Shown here piece after piece: positions 1 to 5,772 of a DNA stretch of 39,834 nucleotides. The position numbers and the translations under genes are program-made. Within the stretch, counting starts at the first letter, position 1, and the number at the start of each line of letters is the position of its first letter. Source of the DNA: Candidatus Pacearchaeota archaeon. Its GTDB lineage: Archaea; Nanobdellota; Nanobdellia; Pacearchaeales; GW2011-AR1. The stretch lies in contig SICV01000007.1 of the NCBI GenBank assembly GCA_009694725.1, positions 1 through 39,834 of the forward strand, in the 5' to 3' direction. The notes under the pieces are model-generated. The model had not been told where the DNA came from, did no database searches, and worked only from the letters and a program-made list of their open reading frames with translations.

Positions 1-147
1 GACCATGGGGTCGAGGGTACCGAAGTGTGATGGTTTGGCGATGCCTAGCTTTTGCCAGATGAGACTGGAGACTTGGAAGCTGGTCGGGCCGGATGGCTTG
101 TCTATGTTAATGATGCTGAAGTTGAGGAGTTCTTTGAGGGGAATCAT
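1..147 (-). CDS. cbf5: tRNA/rRNA pseudouridine synthase Cbf5 (TruB family), N-terminal 49 codons only
   Basis: The gene runs off the left edge; only the first 49 codons are present. The translation has a TruB/Cbf5 start: NIDKPSGPTSFQV at about residues 14-26 and HFGTLDPMV at the edge. These match the family's conserved DKPxGxTS and HxGTLDP motifs; the catalytic Asp lies further on, outside the window. Cbf5 is the catalytic subunit of H/ACA ribonucleoproteins, which convert uridine to pseudouridine in rRNA and tRNA. The ATG at 147 is 25 bases after the stop of the preceding small gene, so it probably belongs to the L39e-L31e transcript. The family call is strong; the rest of the gene cannot be judged. 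Confidence 0.85.
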   Translation of the reverse strand, partial: MIPLKELLNFSIINIDKPSGPTSFQVSSLIWQKLGIAKPSHFGTLDPMV

Positions 148-171
148 AGATGGAAGATTAGATAGCTCCTT

Positions 172-429
172 TTAAGCATTGTTTCTTGATGATTGATGTA
201 ATCCTCTTTCACGAATATAGGCTCCAATGAGTGGTGGGGAGGCAAGATAATGTAACCCTATACTTCCAAATACTTTTGTATGTAATAATCCGAGAGATAC
301 GATACGTTCACAATCTACTCGCGTTACTTCTGGAAACGCGGATGCGGGAGCAGAACCTAAGTGTTGTCTCATAATGGTGTCAATAACCGAATACTCTCCT
401 TCAGACACCTCTTGCTCTAAGAAACGCAC
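172..429 (-). CDS. Hypothetical 85-aa protein coupled to L31e
   Basis: I do not recognise this protein. The start is a GTG placed directly after the L31e stop (TAAGTG), which suggests translational coupling and makes the gene likely to be real. The middle of the protein, from ERIVSLGLL to PLIGAYIRERG, alternates hydrophobic and basic stretches and could be a small winged-helix-like fold, but that is only an impression. It occupies the place where eIF6 follows L31e in many archaea, yet it is far too short for eIF6 and has none of its repeats. No signal peptide or membrane segment is visible. Cbf5 follows on the same strand. Confidence 0.55.
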   Translation of the reverse strand: MRFLEQEVSEGEYSVIDTIMRQHLGSAPASAFPEVTRVDCERIVSLGLLHTKVFGSIGLHYLASPPLIGAYIRERGLHQSSRNNA

Positions 430-954
430 TTACTTCTTCAACGCCATGCGTTGAGGGTGTTGGGCTTTGTCTACTTTTGTTGCTTTTTGTTGTGACTTGT
501 TATCCTGTTTAATGGTTGCTTGTTTTGCTTGAGCAGTTGCTTGTTCTTTTTCCTGTTCATCTTTCTTTTGCTCAGGTGTTTGTTCAGTCTTTGGGACTTC
601 CTTTGTTTCAGATTTTTGGGATGCTGCTTTGTGCACTTTTGCATGACGTGCTTTGGCAAACGTGATATGCTGAGGTTCCTTCACGAAGGATACTTTGACA
701 ATGTCCCCCTCTTTGGTTGCTTTGACTGTAATTTTTGCAGGAGGATTTGCTCGGCCACGGAACCAGAGTTCATTGTTAAAGTAGATATCTAGCTTTACCT
801 TATCTACATCTCGGTCTGCAACTTTCATGTGTTTTGCGACATATTTCTTAATGGTCTTCACTGCCTTTGCAGTTCGATTGTACTGTTGTACGTTCATCCA
901 AAATCGACGTAAGGGGATTGTATATTCTCGTGTTGTAGGGGATGTTTCAGCCAT
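430..954 (-). CDS. rpl31e: Large-subunit ribosomal protein eL31 with long charged C-terminal tail
   Basis: Residues 8-95 carry the eL31 fold: REYTIPLRRFW at the start, then KAVKTIKKYVAKHMK and a later NELWFRGRANPPAKITVK, all family hallmarks. eL31 sits near the exit of the peptide tunnel on the 50S subunit. Archaeal eL31 is usually 80-100 residues; here about 70 extra residues follow, rich in Lys, Gln, Glu and Thr, low in complexity and probably disordered. L39e lies upstream with one base between them, the classical archaeal L39e-L31e pair. The tail is an addition not expected for the family; its role is unknown. Confidence 0.95.
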   Translation of the reverse strand: MAETSPTTREYTIPLRRFWMNVQQYNRTAKAVKTIKKYVAKHMKVADRDVDKVKLDIYFNNELWFRGRANPPAKITVKATKEGDIVKVSFVKEPQHITFAKARHAKVHKAASQKSETKEVPKTEQTPEQKKDEQEKEQATAQAKQATIKQDNKSQQKATKVDKAQHPQRMALKK

Positions 955-955
955 G

Positions 956-1159
956 TTATCCTAAGTGCGACTTTGGGGTACGACGAGGCGTTACCTTCAA
1001 TTTAGTTCTGCGCCAGTGTCGGCGATGTACCGTTAATTCTGAGGGATGTTTTCTCTTCCCTTTTCCAAATGCACGAATCACTGCCCAAAACGGGGCCCAT
1101 TTGGTATGGCGTGTGTGTACGGCTAATTGTACTTTCTTGTGATATTTTGCGCGTGTCAT
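956..1159 (-). CDS. rpl39e: Large-subunit ribosomal protein eL39
   Basis: eL39 is a tiny, very basic protein lining the peptide exit tunnel. The diagnostic end motif HRRHWRRTKLKV is present at about residues 45-56, preceded by a Trp-rich APFWAVIR segment matching the usual PxWVxxK stretch. At 67 residues it is longer than the usual ~51, with about 11 extra residues (TPRRTPKSHLG) after the normal terminus. It lies one base after the small unknown gene upstream and one base before L31e, inside one operon. Confidence 0.93.
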   Translation of the reverse strand: MTRAKYHKKVQLAVHTRHTKWAPFWAVIRAFGKGKRKHPSELTVHRRHWRRTKLKVTPRRTPKSHLG

Positions 1160-1160
1160 G

Positions 1161-1379
1161 TTACTTTAACCCTCTTGGAAGCAAGCTATATCTATCCATC
1201 GCTTCTTCAAAAGCACCTCTTCCCACAGGTGGTCCCCCAGTATATACTAACCGATACTCTCTTGATTCAACGCCCGGTCTTGGACTTTCTTCTGCTTGTT
1301 GTATAGCTCGTTCAGCGAGTGTATGTGCTGCGTCAGCTAATTCAAGTCTTCCGGGGGCAGCAACACAGATTGTGATCAT
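1161..1379 (-). CDS. Hypothetical 72-aa protein between S19e and L39e
   Basis: The start overlaps the S19e stop by one base (TGATG) and the stop is one base before L39e, so the reading frame exactly fills the gap between two ribosomal protein genes and is very likely translated. I do not recognise it. It begins with a likely beta strand (ITICVAAPG), then an Ala/Gln/Glu-rich helix, then a second strand (EYRLVYTGGPP) and a short helix, which suggests a small alpha/beta fold. In many archaea this slot between S19e and L39e holds a PDCD5-family DNA-binding protein, but no resemblance to it is visible here. Confidence 0.6.
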   Translation of the reverse strand: MITICVAAPGRLELADAAHTLAERAIQQAEESPRPGVESREYRLVYTGGPPVGRGAFEEAMDRYSLLPRGLK

Positions 1380-1789
1380 TAGTTCATCACTCCTGCAAGG
1401 AATTCTTTTCCTTGTTCAGTCAGTTGTCTCCCTGCTTTCTTGCCCTTTGCTTTTTCGGTAAATCCTGCTGCTTCGGTTTGTTGAAGAAGAAGACGAATGA
1501 TTTTTCCGCCTGCCTTTCTGAATGTTGCTGGTTTCATACCGCGATTCTTTTTACCGCCGTATCGACTACGGAGACGATTGACACCGATAATGCCATGAAT
1601 AGAGATTTGACGAAGAATAGACGCTGCGCGTTTGTGCCAGAAGTGTTCTTCAAAGGTAGGGCGTTCTTTATGGGGAGACGTTTTGACAAATGCTACCCAT
1701 TCAGGTTGCTGAAATGCAGGGACTTTGATAAGTGCTTCGGCTAATGCAGCATTATACTTACCTGGTTCATAGGAACGAATATCGGGCAT
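1379..1789 (-). CDS. rps19e: Small-subunit ribosomal protein eS19
   Basis: A full-length eS19 of 136 residues. Recognisable stretches are PEWVAFVKTSPHKERP (with the conserved WxxxVKTSxxKE), DxxxHKRAASILRQI-like sequence near residue 55, and GVNRLRSRYGGKKNRG at about residues 70-85, followed by a winged-helix C-terminus ending in LTEQGKEFLAG. eS19 sits in the head of the 30S subunit and is needed for its maturation. A TATA box at 1811-1818 lies 22 bases before the ATG, so this gene probably starts a leaderless transcript that continues through L39e and L31e. Confidence 0.96.
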   Translation of the reverse strand: MPDIRSYEPGKYNAALAEALIKVPAFQQPEWVAFVKTSPHKERPTFEEHFWHKRAASILRQISIHGIIGVNRLRSRYGGKKNRGMKPATFRKAGGKIIRLLLQQTEAAGFTEKAKGKKAGRQLTEQGKEFLAGVMN

Positions 1790-1810
1790 GCGAGGGCTGG
1801 GAAAGGGCGG

Positions 1811-1818
1811 TTTATAAA
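1811..1818 (-). promoter_or_regulatory. TATA box of the S19e operon
   Basis: Minus-strand TTTATAAA, 22 bases before the S19e ATG at 1789. The spacing predicts transcription starting at or next to the start codon. Confidence 0.75.
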
Positions 1819-1842
1819 GGTTATCCCCTAGAATGATACGAT

Positions 1843-2097
1843 TTATCGTCGGTGTTTTGTTGGTTCAGTGCGTTTTCGGAGGATAATGGTGAAGCCAATA
1901 ACTGTATACGTACAAGGGATCGGTAACTGATTGATAAGAGAATCAGCCATTGTTTTAATTGATTCACGATTTCTCCCCGAGGATTGGAGGGCAGCAATAC
2001 GAATGAATTTATGTGATTCAAGCATGCGAGTGAGAGTTTGCAAGACAGTCGTAGTAATACCGTTTTTTCCGATTTGAAATGTTGCGACTTTATTCAT
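1843..2097 (-). CDS. CRM (YhbY-like) RNA-binding protein
   Basis: An 84-residue stand-alone CRM domain. The signature is clear: FQIGKNGIT near the N-terminus (the GxxG-type loop of the domain), LESHKFIRI in the middle and YTVIGFTIILRKR at the end. In bacteria the homologue YhbY binds pre-50S particles, and in plants CRM proteins assist intron splicing. It overlaps the 3' end of the NFACT-R gene by 8 bases and precedes the S19e operon, a common archaeal neighbourhood. Given that the 23S gene in this window contains two group I introns, a role in rRNA splicing or assembly is an attractive but untested idea. Confidence 0.88.
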   Translation of the reverse strand: MNKVATFQIGKNGITTTVLQTLTRMLESHKFIRIAALQSSGRNRESIKTMADSLINQLPIPCTYTVIGFTIILRKRTEPTKHRR

Positions 2098-2671
2098 GAC
2101 TTACTTTACATCCTCCGGTTGGTAATGCTTGGAGGATTTCTTCCTTGTTAAATGATTGGTTGAGCTCTAATTCTAATTTAGGGAGCATATCTTCTTTCTG
2201 AATAGCCCCTGGTGTGAGAATAAGTTGTGTTTTTATAACTGAGGCTGGAGGAACTGCCCGAAGGATTCCTCGTTGTTTGGTGAGCGTGAGTTTGAGATTA
2301 ACGATTTGTTCTTGGACTGCTCCCTTGACTCCCCAGGTTCCTTGTTTCATTGCAGGCGATTTGTGTAGTTGTGTTGAAGAAAAGAGGTGGATATGTGCAC
2401 GTCGTTGACCTGCTTTCCAGGCGCGACTAAAACAACCGGTGAAAATAGCTGCCTCTTCGATATCCTGTGGTGTAAGACGGTCAATGGGAGCACAGAGTAT
2501 TGAAAAGGGGCTCCCGGGTGCAACGGTATGCATCATGAGGCGCGTTTCTGTGTCCGTTGTTGCTTCTTTGACTAATGTATCATTCTGAATAGCTGATTTG
2601 CCCCCAATAACGAGGACTCCTGACTGTGTTATGAACCAGCGATATCGTTTGTAGTTCTGTATGAATGACAT
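2090..2671 (-). CDS. Stand-alone NFACT-R (DUF814) domain protein
   Basis: The 193-residue protein carries the NFACT-R domain alone: YRWFITQSGVLVIGGKSAIQND at residues 10-31, MMHTVAPGSPFSIL at 46-59 (the family's HxxxxGxP region), and the EEAAxFTxCFSRAWK stretch at 72-86. The longer NFACT proteins (RqcH/NEMF/Tae2) add an NFACT-N and helical region and act in ribosome quality control on stalled large subunits; those parts are absent. Short NFACT-R-only proteins are known in archaea and bacteria and their exact role is not settled. It leads the NFACT-R/CRM operon, with a TATA box 22 bases upstream. Confidence 0.88.
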   Translation of the reverse strand: MSFIQNYKRYRWFITQSGVLVIGGKSAIQNDTLVKEATTDTETRLMMHTVAPGSPFSILCAPIDRLTPQDIEEAAIFTGCFSRAWKAGQRRAHIHLFSSTQLHKSPAMKQGTWGVKGAVQEQIVNLKLTLTKQRGILRAVPPASVIKTQLILTPGAIQKEDMLPKLELELNQSFNKEEILQALPTGGCKVSHE

Positions 2672-2692
2672 AGTATTTTCGCGTAGGGGCGG

Positions 2693-2700
2693 TATATAAG
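2693..2700 (-). promoter_or_regulatory. TATA box of the NFACT-R/CRM operon
   Basis: Minus-strand CTTATATA, 22 bases before the ATG at 2671; fits a leaderless transcript. Confidence 0.75.
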
Positions 2701-2709
2701 CTTAGGGGT

Positions 2710-3297
2710 TTAGAACAAGCCCGGCTTCACGACGTTGATAATGAAGGAGTTTCTGCCCAATGGCTGACCAGTGGTGGTGTCTTTGATATCTACTAACACC
2801 TTTTGAGAACATTCAATGGTGCCATCTGGAACTTGTAATTGAATTTTAAAGAAGGCGTTTGCAGCATCGAATTCATCGAATTCAAGGTCTTTTCCAAATT
2901 GAGGGGTAAAGAGTGCTTCAGTCTTTGTTTTACCTAATTTTACAAGGCAGTATTTTGTCGAAGAATCGTCAAGTGTAAGTTGTAACTTTAATCGCCCGGC
3001 TGTTGCGGATGCGCCATCAGGTGTTCGTGCACCGATGACAATGCCAAAGGGTTTATCATTTGCTTTTACTGAGGCAGTTTTATCTTTTCCCAATAAGATA
3101 ACCACGTCTTGCTGATCATCTGAGAATAGTTGAGCAATTTCACTTTTTACTTTTTGGTCAATTTGATCGACTGAATCAGTAGCTGTGCCGAAAATACCTC
3201 GCACTAATCCCAAACCAAGAATAAGCATCGTCATACCCAAGACCAAGACAACCACTGTTGTAATAGACATCTCAATTGCACCTCGTTGTTGCATCAT
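2710..3297 (-). CDS. Pilin-like single-pass membrane protein (RGAIEMS type)
   Basis: The N-terminus RGAIEMSITTVVVLVLGMTM resembles an archaeal type III (pilin-like) signal: a short basic leader followed by a polar residue and a long hydrophobic helix up to about residue 34. The remaining ~160 residues form a mostly beta extracellular-type domain with two Cys residues (YCLVKLG and IECSQKV) that could form a disulfide. Proteins with this start are frequent in DPANN genomes, function unknown. Two ATG codons stand in tandem (3297 and 3294); the TATA box at 3316-3323 fits either. Assignment as a pilin subunit is inference. Confidence 0.8.
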   Translation of the reverse strand: MMQQRGAIEMSITTVVVLVLGMTMLILGLGLVRGIFGTATDSVDQIDQKVKSEIAQLFSDDQQDVVILLGKDKTASVKANDKPFGIVIGARTPDGASATAGRLKLQLTLDDSSTKYCLVKLGKTKTEALFTPQFGKDLEFDEFDAANAFFKIQLQVPDGTIECSQKVLVDIKDTTTGQPLGRNSFIINVVKPGLF

Positions 3298-3315
3298 TTG
3301 TATTCGTATTTCCGT

Positions 3316-3323
3316 TTTATAAA
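3316..3323 (-). promoter_or_regulatory. TATA box of the pilin-like gene
   Basis: Minus-strand TTTATAAA, 19-22 bases before the tandem ATGs at 3297/3294. Confidence 0.7.
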
Positions 3324-3430
3324 GGTTGTTGAGGCGACGGGTGGGGCAGTTTTTCTGCCCCCCTACACTCTAATCACCTAGCCAAACACACAACAAAACA
3401 AAAAAGAAGGGGTGATGTGTTTATTCAATC

Positions 3431-3437
3431 AAAAAAA
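3431..3437 (-). terminator. T-run terminator of the mini-protein gene
   Basis: Seven T residues on the minus strand begin five bases after the mini-protein stop codon. A further T-rich stretch follows at 3391-3411. Archaeal termination commonly uses oligo-T runs without a hairpin. Confidence 0.5.
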
Positions 3438-3441
3438 GAGG

Positions 3442-3525
3442 TTATCTCTTTTTCTTTTTTGAAGTTTTAGAAGAGCGCTTCGCTTTTGTTGGGCGAGACG
3501 TGCTCTTTCTTGACGTCTTTTTCAT
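3442..3525 (-). CDS. 27-residue Lys/Arg/Ser/Thr mini-protein
   Basis: A short ATG-to-TAA frame of 27 residues, almost all Lys, Arg, Ser and Thr: it begins MKKTSRKSTSRP and ends SKKKKR. There is no acidic or hydrophobic core, so it should be disordered and nucleic-acid binding. It is more than a chance frame because a consensus TATA box (3547-3554) stands 22 bases before the ATG, a T-run follows the stop, and an exact copy of the 20-base element found above the rRNA promoter lies at 3604-3623. It is similar in size and charge to ribosomal protein eL41 but not in sequence. It might be a ribosome- or chromatin-associated peptide; no function is claimed. Confidence 0.6.
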   Translation of the reverse strand: MKKTSRKSTSRPTKAKRSSKTSKKKKR

Positions 3526-3546
3526 TATGATAATACACTTTGTTTG

Positions 3547-3554
3547 TATATAAG
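3547..3554 (-). promoter_or_regulatory. TATA box of the mini-protein gene
   Basis: Minus-strand CTTATATA, 22 bases before the ATG at 3525, the spacing seen at most promoters in this window. Confidence 0.7.
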
Positions 3555-3603
3555 TGTATGTCTTTTTTTTCACAATTTTTTATTTTTATTCTTTGGGTAT
3601 TTA

Positions 3604-3623
3604 TTTTTGTCGACGAGGAATTA
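3604..3623 (+). repeat. 20-base element, copy 1 (upstream of the mini-protein promoter)
   Basis: Plus-strand TTTTTGTCGACGAGGAATTA, identical over all 20 bases to 12019-12038 and in the same orientation. This copy lies 49 bases upstream of the TATA box at 3547-3554; the other lies 20 bases upstream of the rRNA TATA box. The core contains the palindrome GTCGAC. A shared regulator site is the simplest reading. Confidence 0.6.
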
Positions 3624-3829
3624 TTTTAGGAAACTAGGGAAATAAAAGTAATCTTTATTTTATTTAAAATTGAAAGATAAAAATTTTATAAACTTATTTT
3701 TATTTATTTATTTCTAGGTACTATTTTGTCTGATATTCTCTTTTTATTTGATTAAAGTGAAGAAATTTATTTTTTGTAATTAGGTTATTTTTAGTTAGGA
3801 GGTCTTTTTTCTAAGCTATTTTTGATAAA
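3624..3829. other. AT-rich gap between the 20-base element and tRNA-Phe
   Basis: About 200 bases, strongly AT-rich, with no reading frame, tRNA or hairpin that I can support. It separates the tRNA-Phe 3' end from the mini-protein upstream region. Nothing further is seen in it. Confidence 0.5.
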
Positions 3830-3900
3830 TGGCCTCGCGGAGAATCGAACTCCGTTAGCACGAGCTTCAGTCGTGTACATTCCCATTATGCTACGAGGCC
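3830..3900 (-). tRNA. tRNA-Phe (anticodon GAA)
   Basis: The minus strand folds as a full cloverleaf. The acceptor GGCCTCG pairs with CGAGGCC. The D stem is GCAT/ATGT with loop AATGGGA. The anticodon stem CACGA/TCGTG encloses CTGAAGC, giving anticodon GAA. The T stem CGGAG/CTCCG encloses TTCGATT. The discriminator is A; CCA is not encoded. There is no intron. A TATA box lies upstream at 3925-3932. Confidence 0.95.
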
Positions 3901-3924
3901 TTAACTGTTCGTATTATTAAGGGG

Positions 3925-3932
3925 TTTTAAAG
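3925..3932 (-). promoter_or_regulatory. TATA box of tRNA-Phe
   Basis: Minus-strand CTTTAAAA, 25 bases before the mature tRNA 5' end. Confidence 0.6.
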
Positions 3933-3949
3933 ATGGCGGTTTATGAAAC

Positions 3950-4135
3950 TTAGTTCTTCTGAATGAGACTCCAAATTGCATAGACTATGGATCCAGTAAT
4001 AAGCCCAGATAAAGTAATAAGGATAATCTCCGAAATTGTAGGACTTACAGAATGAGAAAGAGAGGAGATAACTACTGCAATATATCCAATTATAATCGTG
4101 AGCATTATCTTTAAAATTGTTGGTTTGAAATTCAT
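3950..4135 (-). CDS. Hypothetical 61-aa two-helix membrane protein
   Basis: Two hydrophobic segments, residues 8-25 (KIMLTIIIGYIAVVISSL) and 36-57 (EIILITLSGLITGSIVYAIW), separated by a short polar Ser-rich loop, with Lys/Asn at the end. No family is recognised. A TATA box at 4158-4165 is 23 bases before the ATG, the same spacing as at known genes, which supports real expression. It sits alone between tRNA-Phe and RNase P RNA. Confidence 0.6.
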   Translation of the reverse strand: MNFKPTILKIMLTIIIGYIAVVISSLSHSVSPTISEIILITLSGLITGSIVYAIWSLIQKN

Positions 4136-4157
4136 GAAGAAAGTTACCGGGGGAACT

Positions 4158-4165
4158 TTATAAAA
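4158..4165 (-). promoter_or_regulatory. TATA box of the 61-aa membrane protein
   Basis: Minus-strand TTTATAAA, 23 bases before the ATG at 4135. Confidence 0.65.
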
Positions 4166-4204
4166 TGTGAGTCGCGAAGGAAGACTGATTCATCTTCCCC
4201 CGCG

Positions 4205-4595
4205 TATCCTTGCGGATAGGGGTTAGGCCAGATTCTGTCGAAGGTCGTCCTTTCGAACAAACCCTTCGTGCTACCATCTGTCTCTGCGTGCGGCTAGGGC
4301 ACTTGCACCAATACAGGTAATCGTTTCATCCTATCTCTCTCGTCGTTGCTCCGTGCATACTTCATTGCTCGGAGAGAGCGGTGGCGTTTCTGTGCTAGAG
4401 CTTGACCTCGCGGCCATCCGTCTTTCAACGGAGTACTGTGTTTCCTCGATTGCTCAAGGGGTGTCCGGACCTTCCTCAGGAAGAGAATTCATTACTCCTC
4501 ACAGAACTTTGTTCCGTGGGAACTTCAACACTTACGTGATTGAAGTAATTCTTGCCAATCGAATGGCACTCCCCGTCGGTAGCTCCCCGACTCAC
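4205..4595 (-). ncRNA. rnpB: RNase P RNA
   Basis: Two universal core segments are readable on the minus strand: GAGGAAGGTCCGGACAC (4461-4477, CR-I) and ACAGAATCTGGCCTA (4224-4238, CR-V). Their order and ~240-base spacing fit an RNase P RNA, the ribozyme that trims tRNA 5' leaders. The 5' part before CR-I is long (~115 bases) and appears branched: GAATTACT/AGTAA outer pairing with the CTTCAA/TTGAAG hairpin inside. The 3' end closes with the hairpin TATCC-GCAA-GGATA. Ends are estimates. A TATA box at 4617-4624 gives the RNA its own promoter. The RNase P protein Rnp1 is missing from its usual place between eIF1 and S17 in this window. Confidence 0.9.
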
Positions 4596-4616
4596 AAGAT
4601 ACAAGATTTGAGATGG

Positions 4617-4624
4617 TTTTTAAG
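4617..4624 (-). promoter_or_regulatory. TATA-like box of RNase P RNA
   Basis: Minus-strand CTTAAAAA, about 22 bases before the estimated RNA start and just after the stop codon of the upstream 141-aa gene. Confidence 0.55.
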
Positions 4625-4629
4625 GGTAT

Positions 4630-5055
4630 CTATTCGCGGTCGGCTCTTCGTTTTACTTGATCCCTTTGCGTATATGTTTCCAAGAGTTCGGAAAAATGGC
4701 GATACGTTCTACTCCATTCATTAACTGCTTCCTCGCCTGCTCGCTGTTCAAAATGAGTATGATTTGTGAGTATTTCTCGATTAAAAGTACTGTATCGATT
4801 ATTAGCTGCAATACGATAGTGAGGATCATTAAAACGATTATCTGCTTCGCCTGAAAATGCTGCAAGCGCTTCAATCCCATAGGGATTATCCTCAAGAAGA
4901 TTTTCGAGTTCTGCACAATCCCCTGCGAGAGATGTGCTCTGTGTCTCGAGTAACTTTCTTGTGTATTCTCGTGCTTCTCGTTCCATTTGAACGTTATGTT
5001 CCCGATACCATTTCAAAGGATTTCTTACTATACAAAGTATCTTTTTTATATTCAT
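4630..5055 (-). CDS. Hypothetical 141-aa protein
   Basis: I do not recognise it. The protein is hydrophilic and mostly helical by composition, rich in Arg, Glu and Asn, with a basic N-terminus (MNIKKILCIVRNPLKWYREH) and an arginine-rich end (RDQVKRRADRE). It has two Cys residues and no membrane segment beyond the weak N-terminal hydrophobic patch. The ATG is one base after the stop of the zinc-binding-like gene upstream, so the two form an operon driven by the TATA box at 5358-5365. Confidence 0.6.
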   Translation of the reverse strand: MNIKKILCIVRNPLKWYREHNVQMEREAREYTRKLLETQSTSLAGDCAELENLLEDNPYGIEALAAFSGEADNRFNDPHYRIAANNRYSTFNREILTNHTHFEQRAGEEAVNEWSRTYRHFSELLETYTQRDQVKRRADRE

Positions 5056-5056
5056 T

Positions 5057-5335
5057 TTATTTTCCCAAGATTGAGGCCACTAATTCTTTCATTGATTCTT
5101 TTTTCTGTACTGGTTGCACAAGTTCTGCTGCATGGACTTTCTGTGTGATATGAGTAAGGAGACAGGAGGAAGAGCAAAATTGTTTCATGCTCGTTGCGTG
5201 TTTCTTGGTTTCTGAGAGCGTGAATGAGCAATCCTCCAATTGGCACCAGCCTTGATTGAACGGAAACTCGTCAATCTGCGTCGGATTACTTGTTACGTTA
5301 CACTGATCACAGGCGTAGACTTGATGGGCGACCAT
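5057..5335 (-). CDS. Hypothetical 92-aa Cys-rich, probably zinc-binding protein
   Basis: Cysteines at about residues 9, 12, 31, 36, 54 and 58: CDQCN, then WCQLEDC, then FCSSSC. The first and last pairs look like zinc ligands (C-x2-C and C-x3-C, with His residues nearby in LLTHITQKVH). No named family is recognised. It is the first gene of a two-gene unit with the 141-aa protein and lies between the broken gene and RNase P RNA. A TATA box 23 bases before the ATG supports expression. Confidence 0.62.
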   Translation of the reverse strand: MVAHQVYACDQCNVTSNPTQIDEFPFNQGWCQLEDCSFTLSETKKHATSMKQFCSSSCLLTHITQKVHAAELVQPVQKKESMKELVASILGK

Positions 5336-5357
5336 GCCTCATGTGATTTAAAGTGTG

Positions 5358-5365
5358 TTATAAGG
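5358..5365 (-). promoter_or_regulatory. TATA box of the Cys-rich gene
   Basis: Minus-strand CCTTATAA, 23 bases before the ATG at 5335, just after the end of the broken gene. Confidence 0.6.
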
Positions 5366-5381
5366 ATTATGGTGGGAGAAT

Positions 5382-5678
5382 CTATCGTTTCAATTCCCAG
5401 TCTATCGTACACGTTTCATAAAGAGGTTTGTTAGTATGTATGTCATATCTGACTTCGACCCCTCGATAACCAGTATTCTTGGTGATTTGATAGCGTAGAG
5501 TTACTTTTCCTTCGTTTTGTTTGAATGATCCAAATGCAAGTGTTTGTTAATGTGGTAATCCTTCACGCGGGAATTCATGCCTAAGTAGGCGATGTGCTTT
5601 GTTGAGGACGATATCTGCGATGAGCCGTTGACATACGATTTCGTCTTCTTCATTCCTGAAAGTTAAAGGTTCTAACAT
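5382..5678 (-). pseudogene. 98-codon unknown gene interrupted by one in-frame TAA
   Basis: From ATG at 5678 one frame runs 43 codons (starting MLEPLTFRNEEDEIV) to a TAA at 5547-5549, then continues in the same frame for 54 more sense codons to a TAG at 5382-5384, with no other stop. The first half is a likely helix (LIADIVLNKAHRLLRHEF). The second half alternates like beta strands (KVTLRYQI, GVEVRYDI, TCTIDWEL) and has no internal Met. Both halves look like protein, so a single nonsense change (for example CAA to TAA) in an intact gene is the simplest reading. Readthrough or a base-calling error are the alternatives. A TATA box at 5702-5709 stands 24 bases before the ATG. Family unknown. Confidence 0.55.
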
Positions 5679-5701
5679 GCAGGAGAAGGTTTATTGAGAG
5701 T

Positions 5702-5709
5702 TTTTAAAG
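5702..5709 (-). promoter_or_regulatory. TATA box of the broken gene
   Basis: Minus-strand CTTTAAAA, 24 bases before the ATG at 5678, inside the 23S trailer region. Confidence 0.5.
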
Positions 5710-5750
5710 AAAGAGGAAGGCACCTACTGATTAGAAATCAGATCATGCAA

Positions 5751-5772
5751 GAAGCACGGAGGAAGGCAAGAA
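5751..5772. repeat. 23S processing stem, 3' arm
   Basis: Exact reverse complement, over 22 bases, of 9391-9412 on the other side of the 23S gene. In the transcript the two arms pair and bring the ends of pre-23S together for excision. A second, inner helix is formed by 5777-5790 with 9341-9354 (one mismatch). Confidence 0.85.

Noticed and set aside
4353-4724. Plus-strand 123-codon frame
   Set aside because: It lies antisense to the RNase P RNA core and reads through structured RNA; no promoter.
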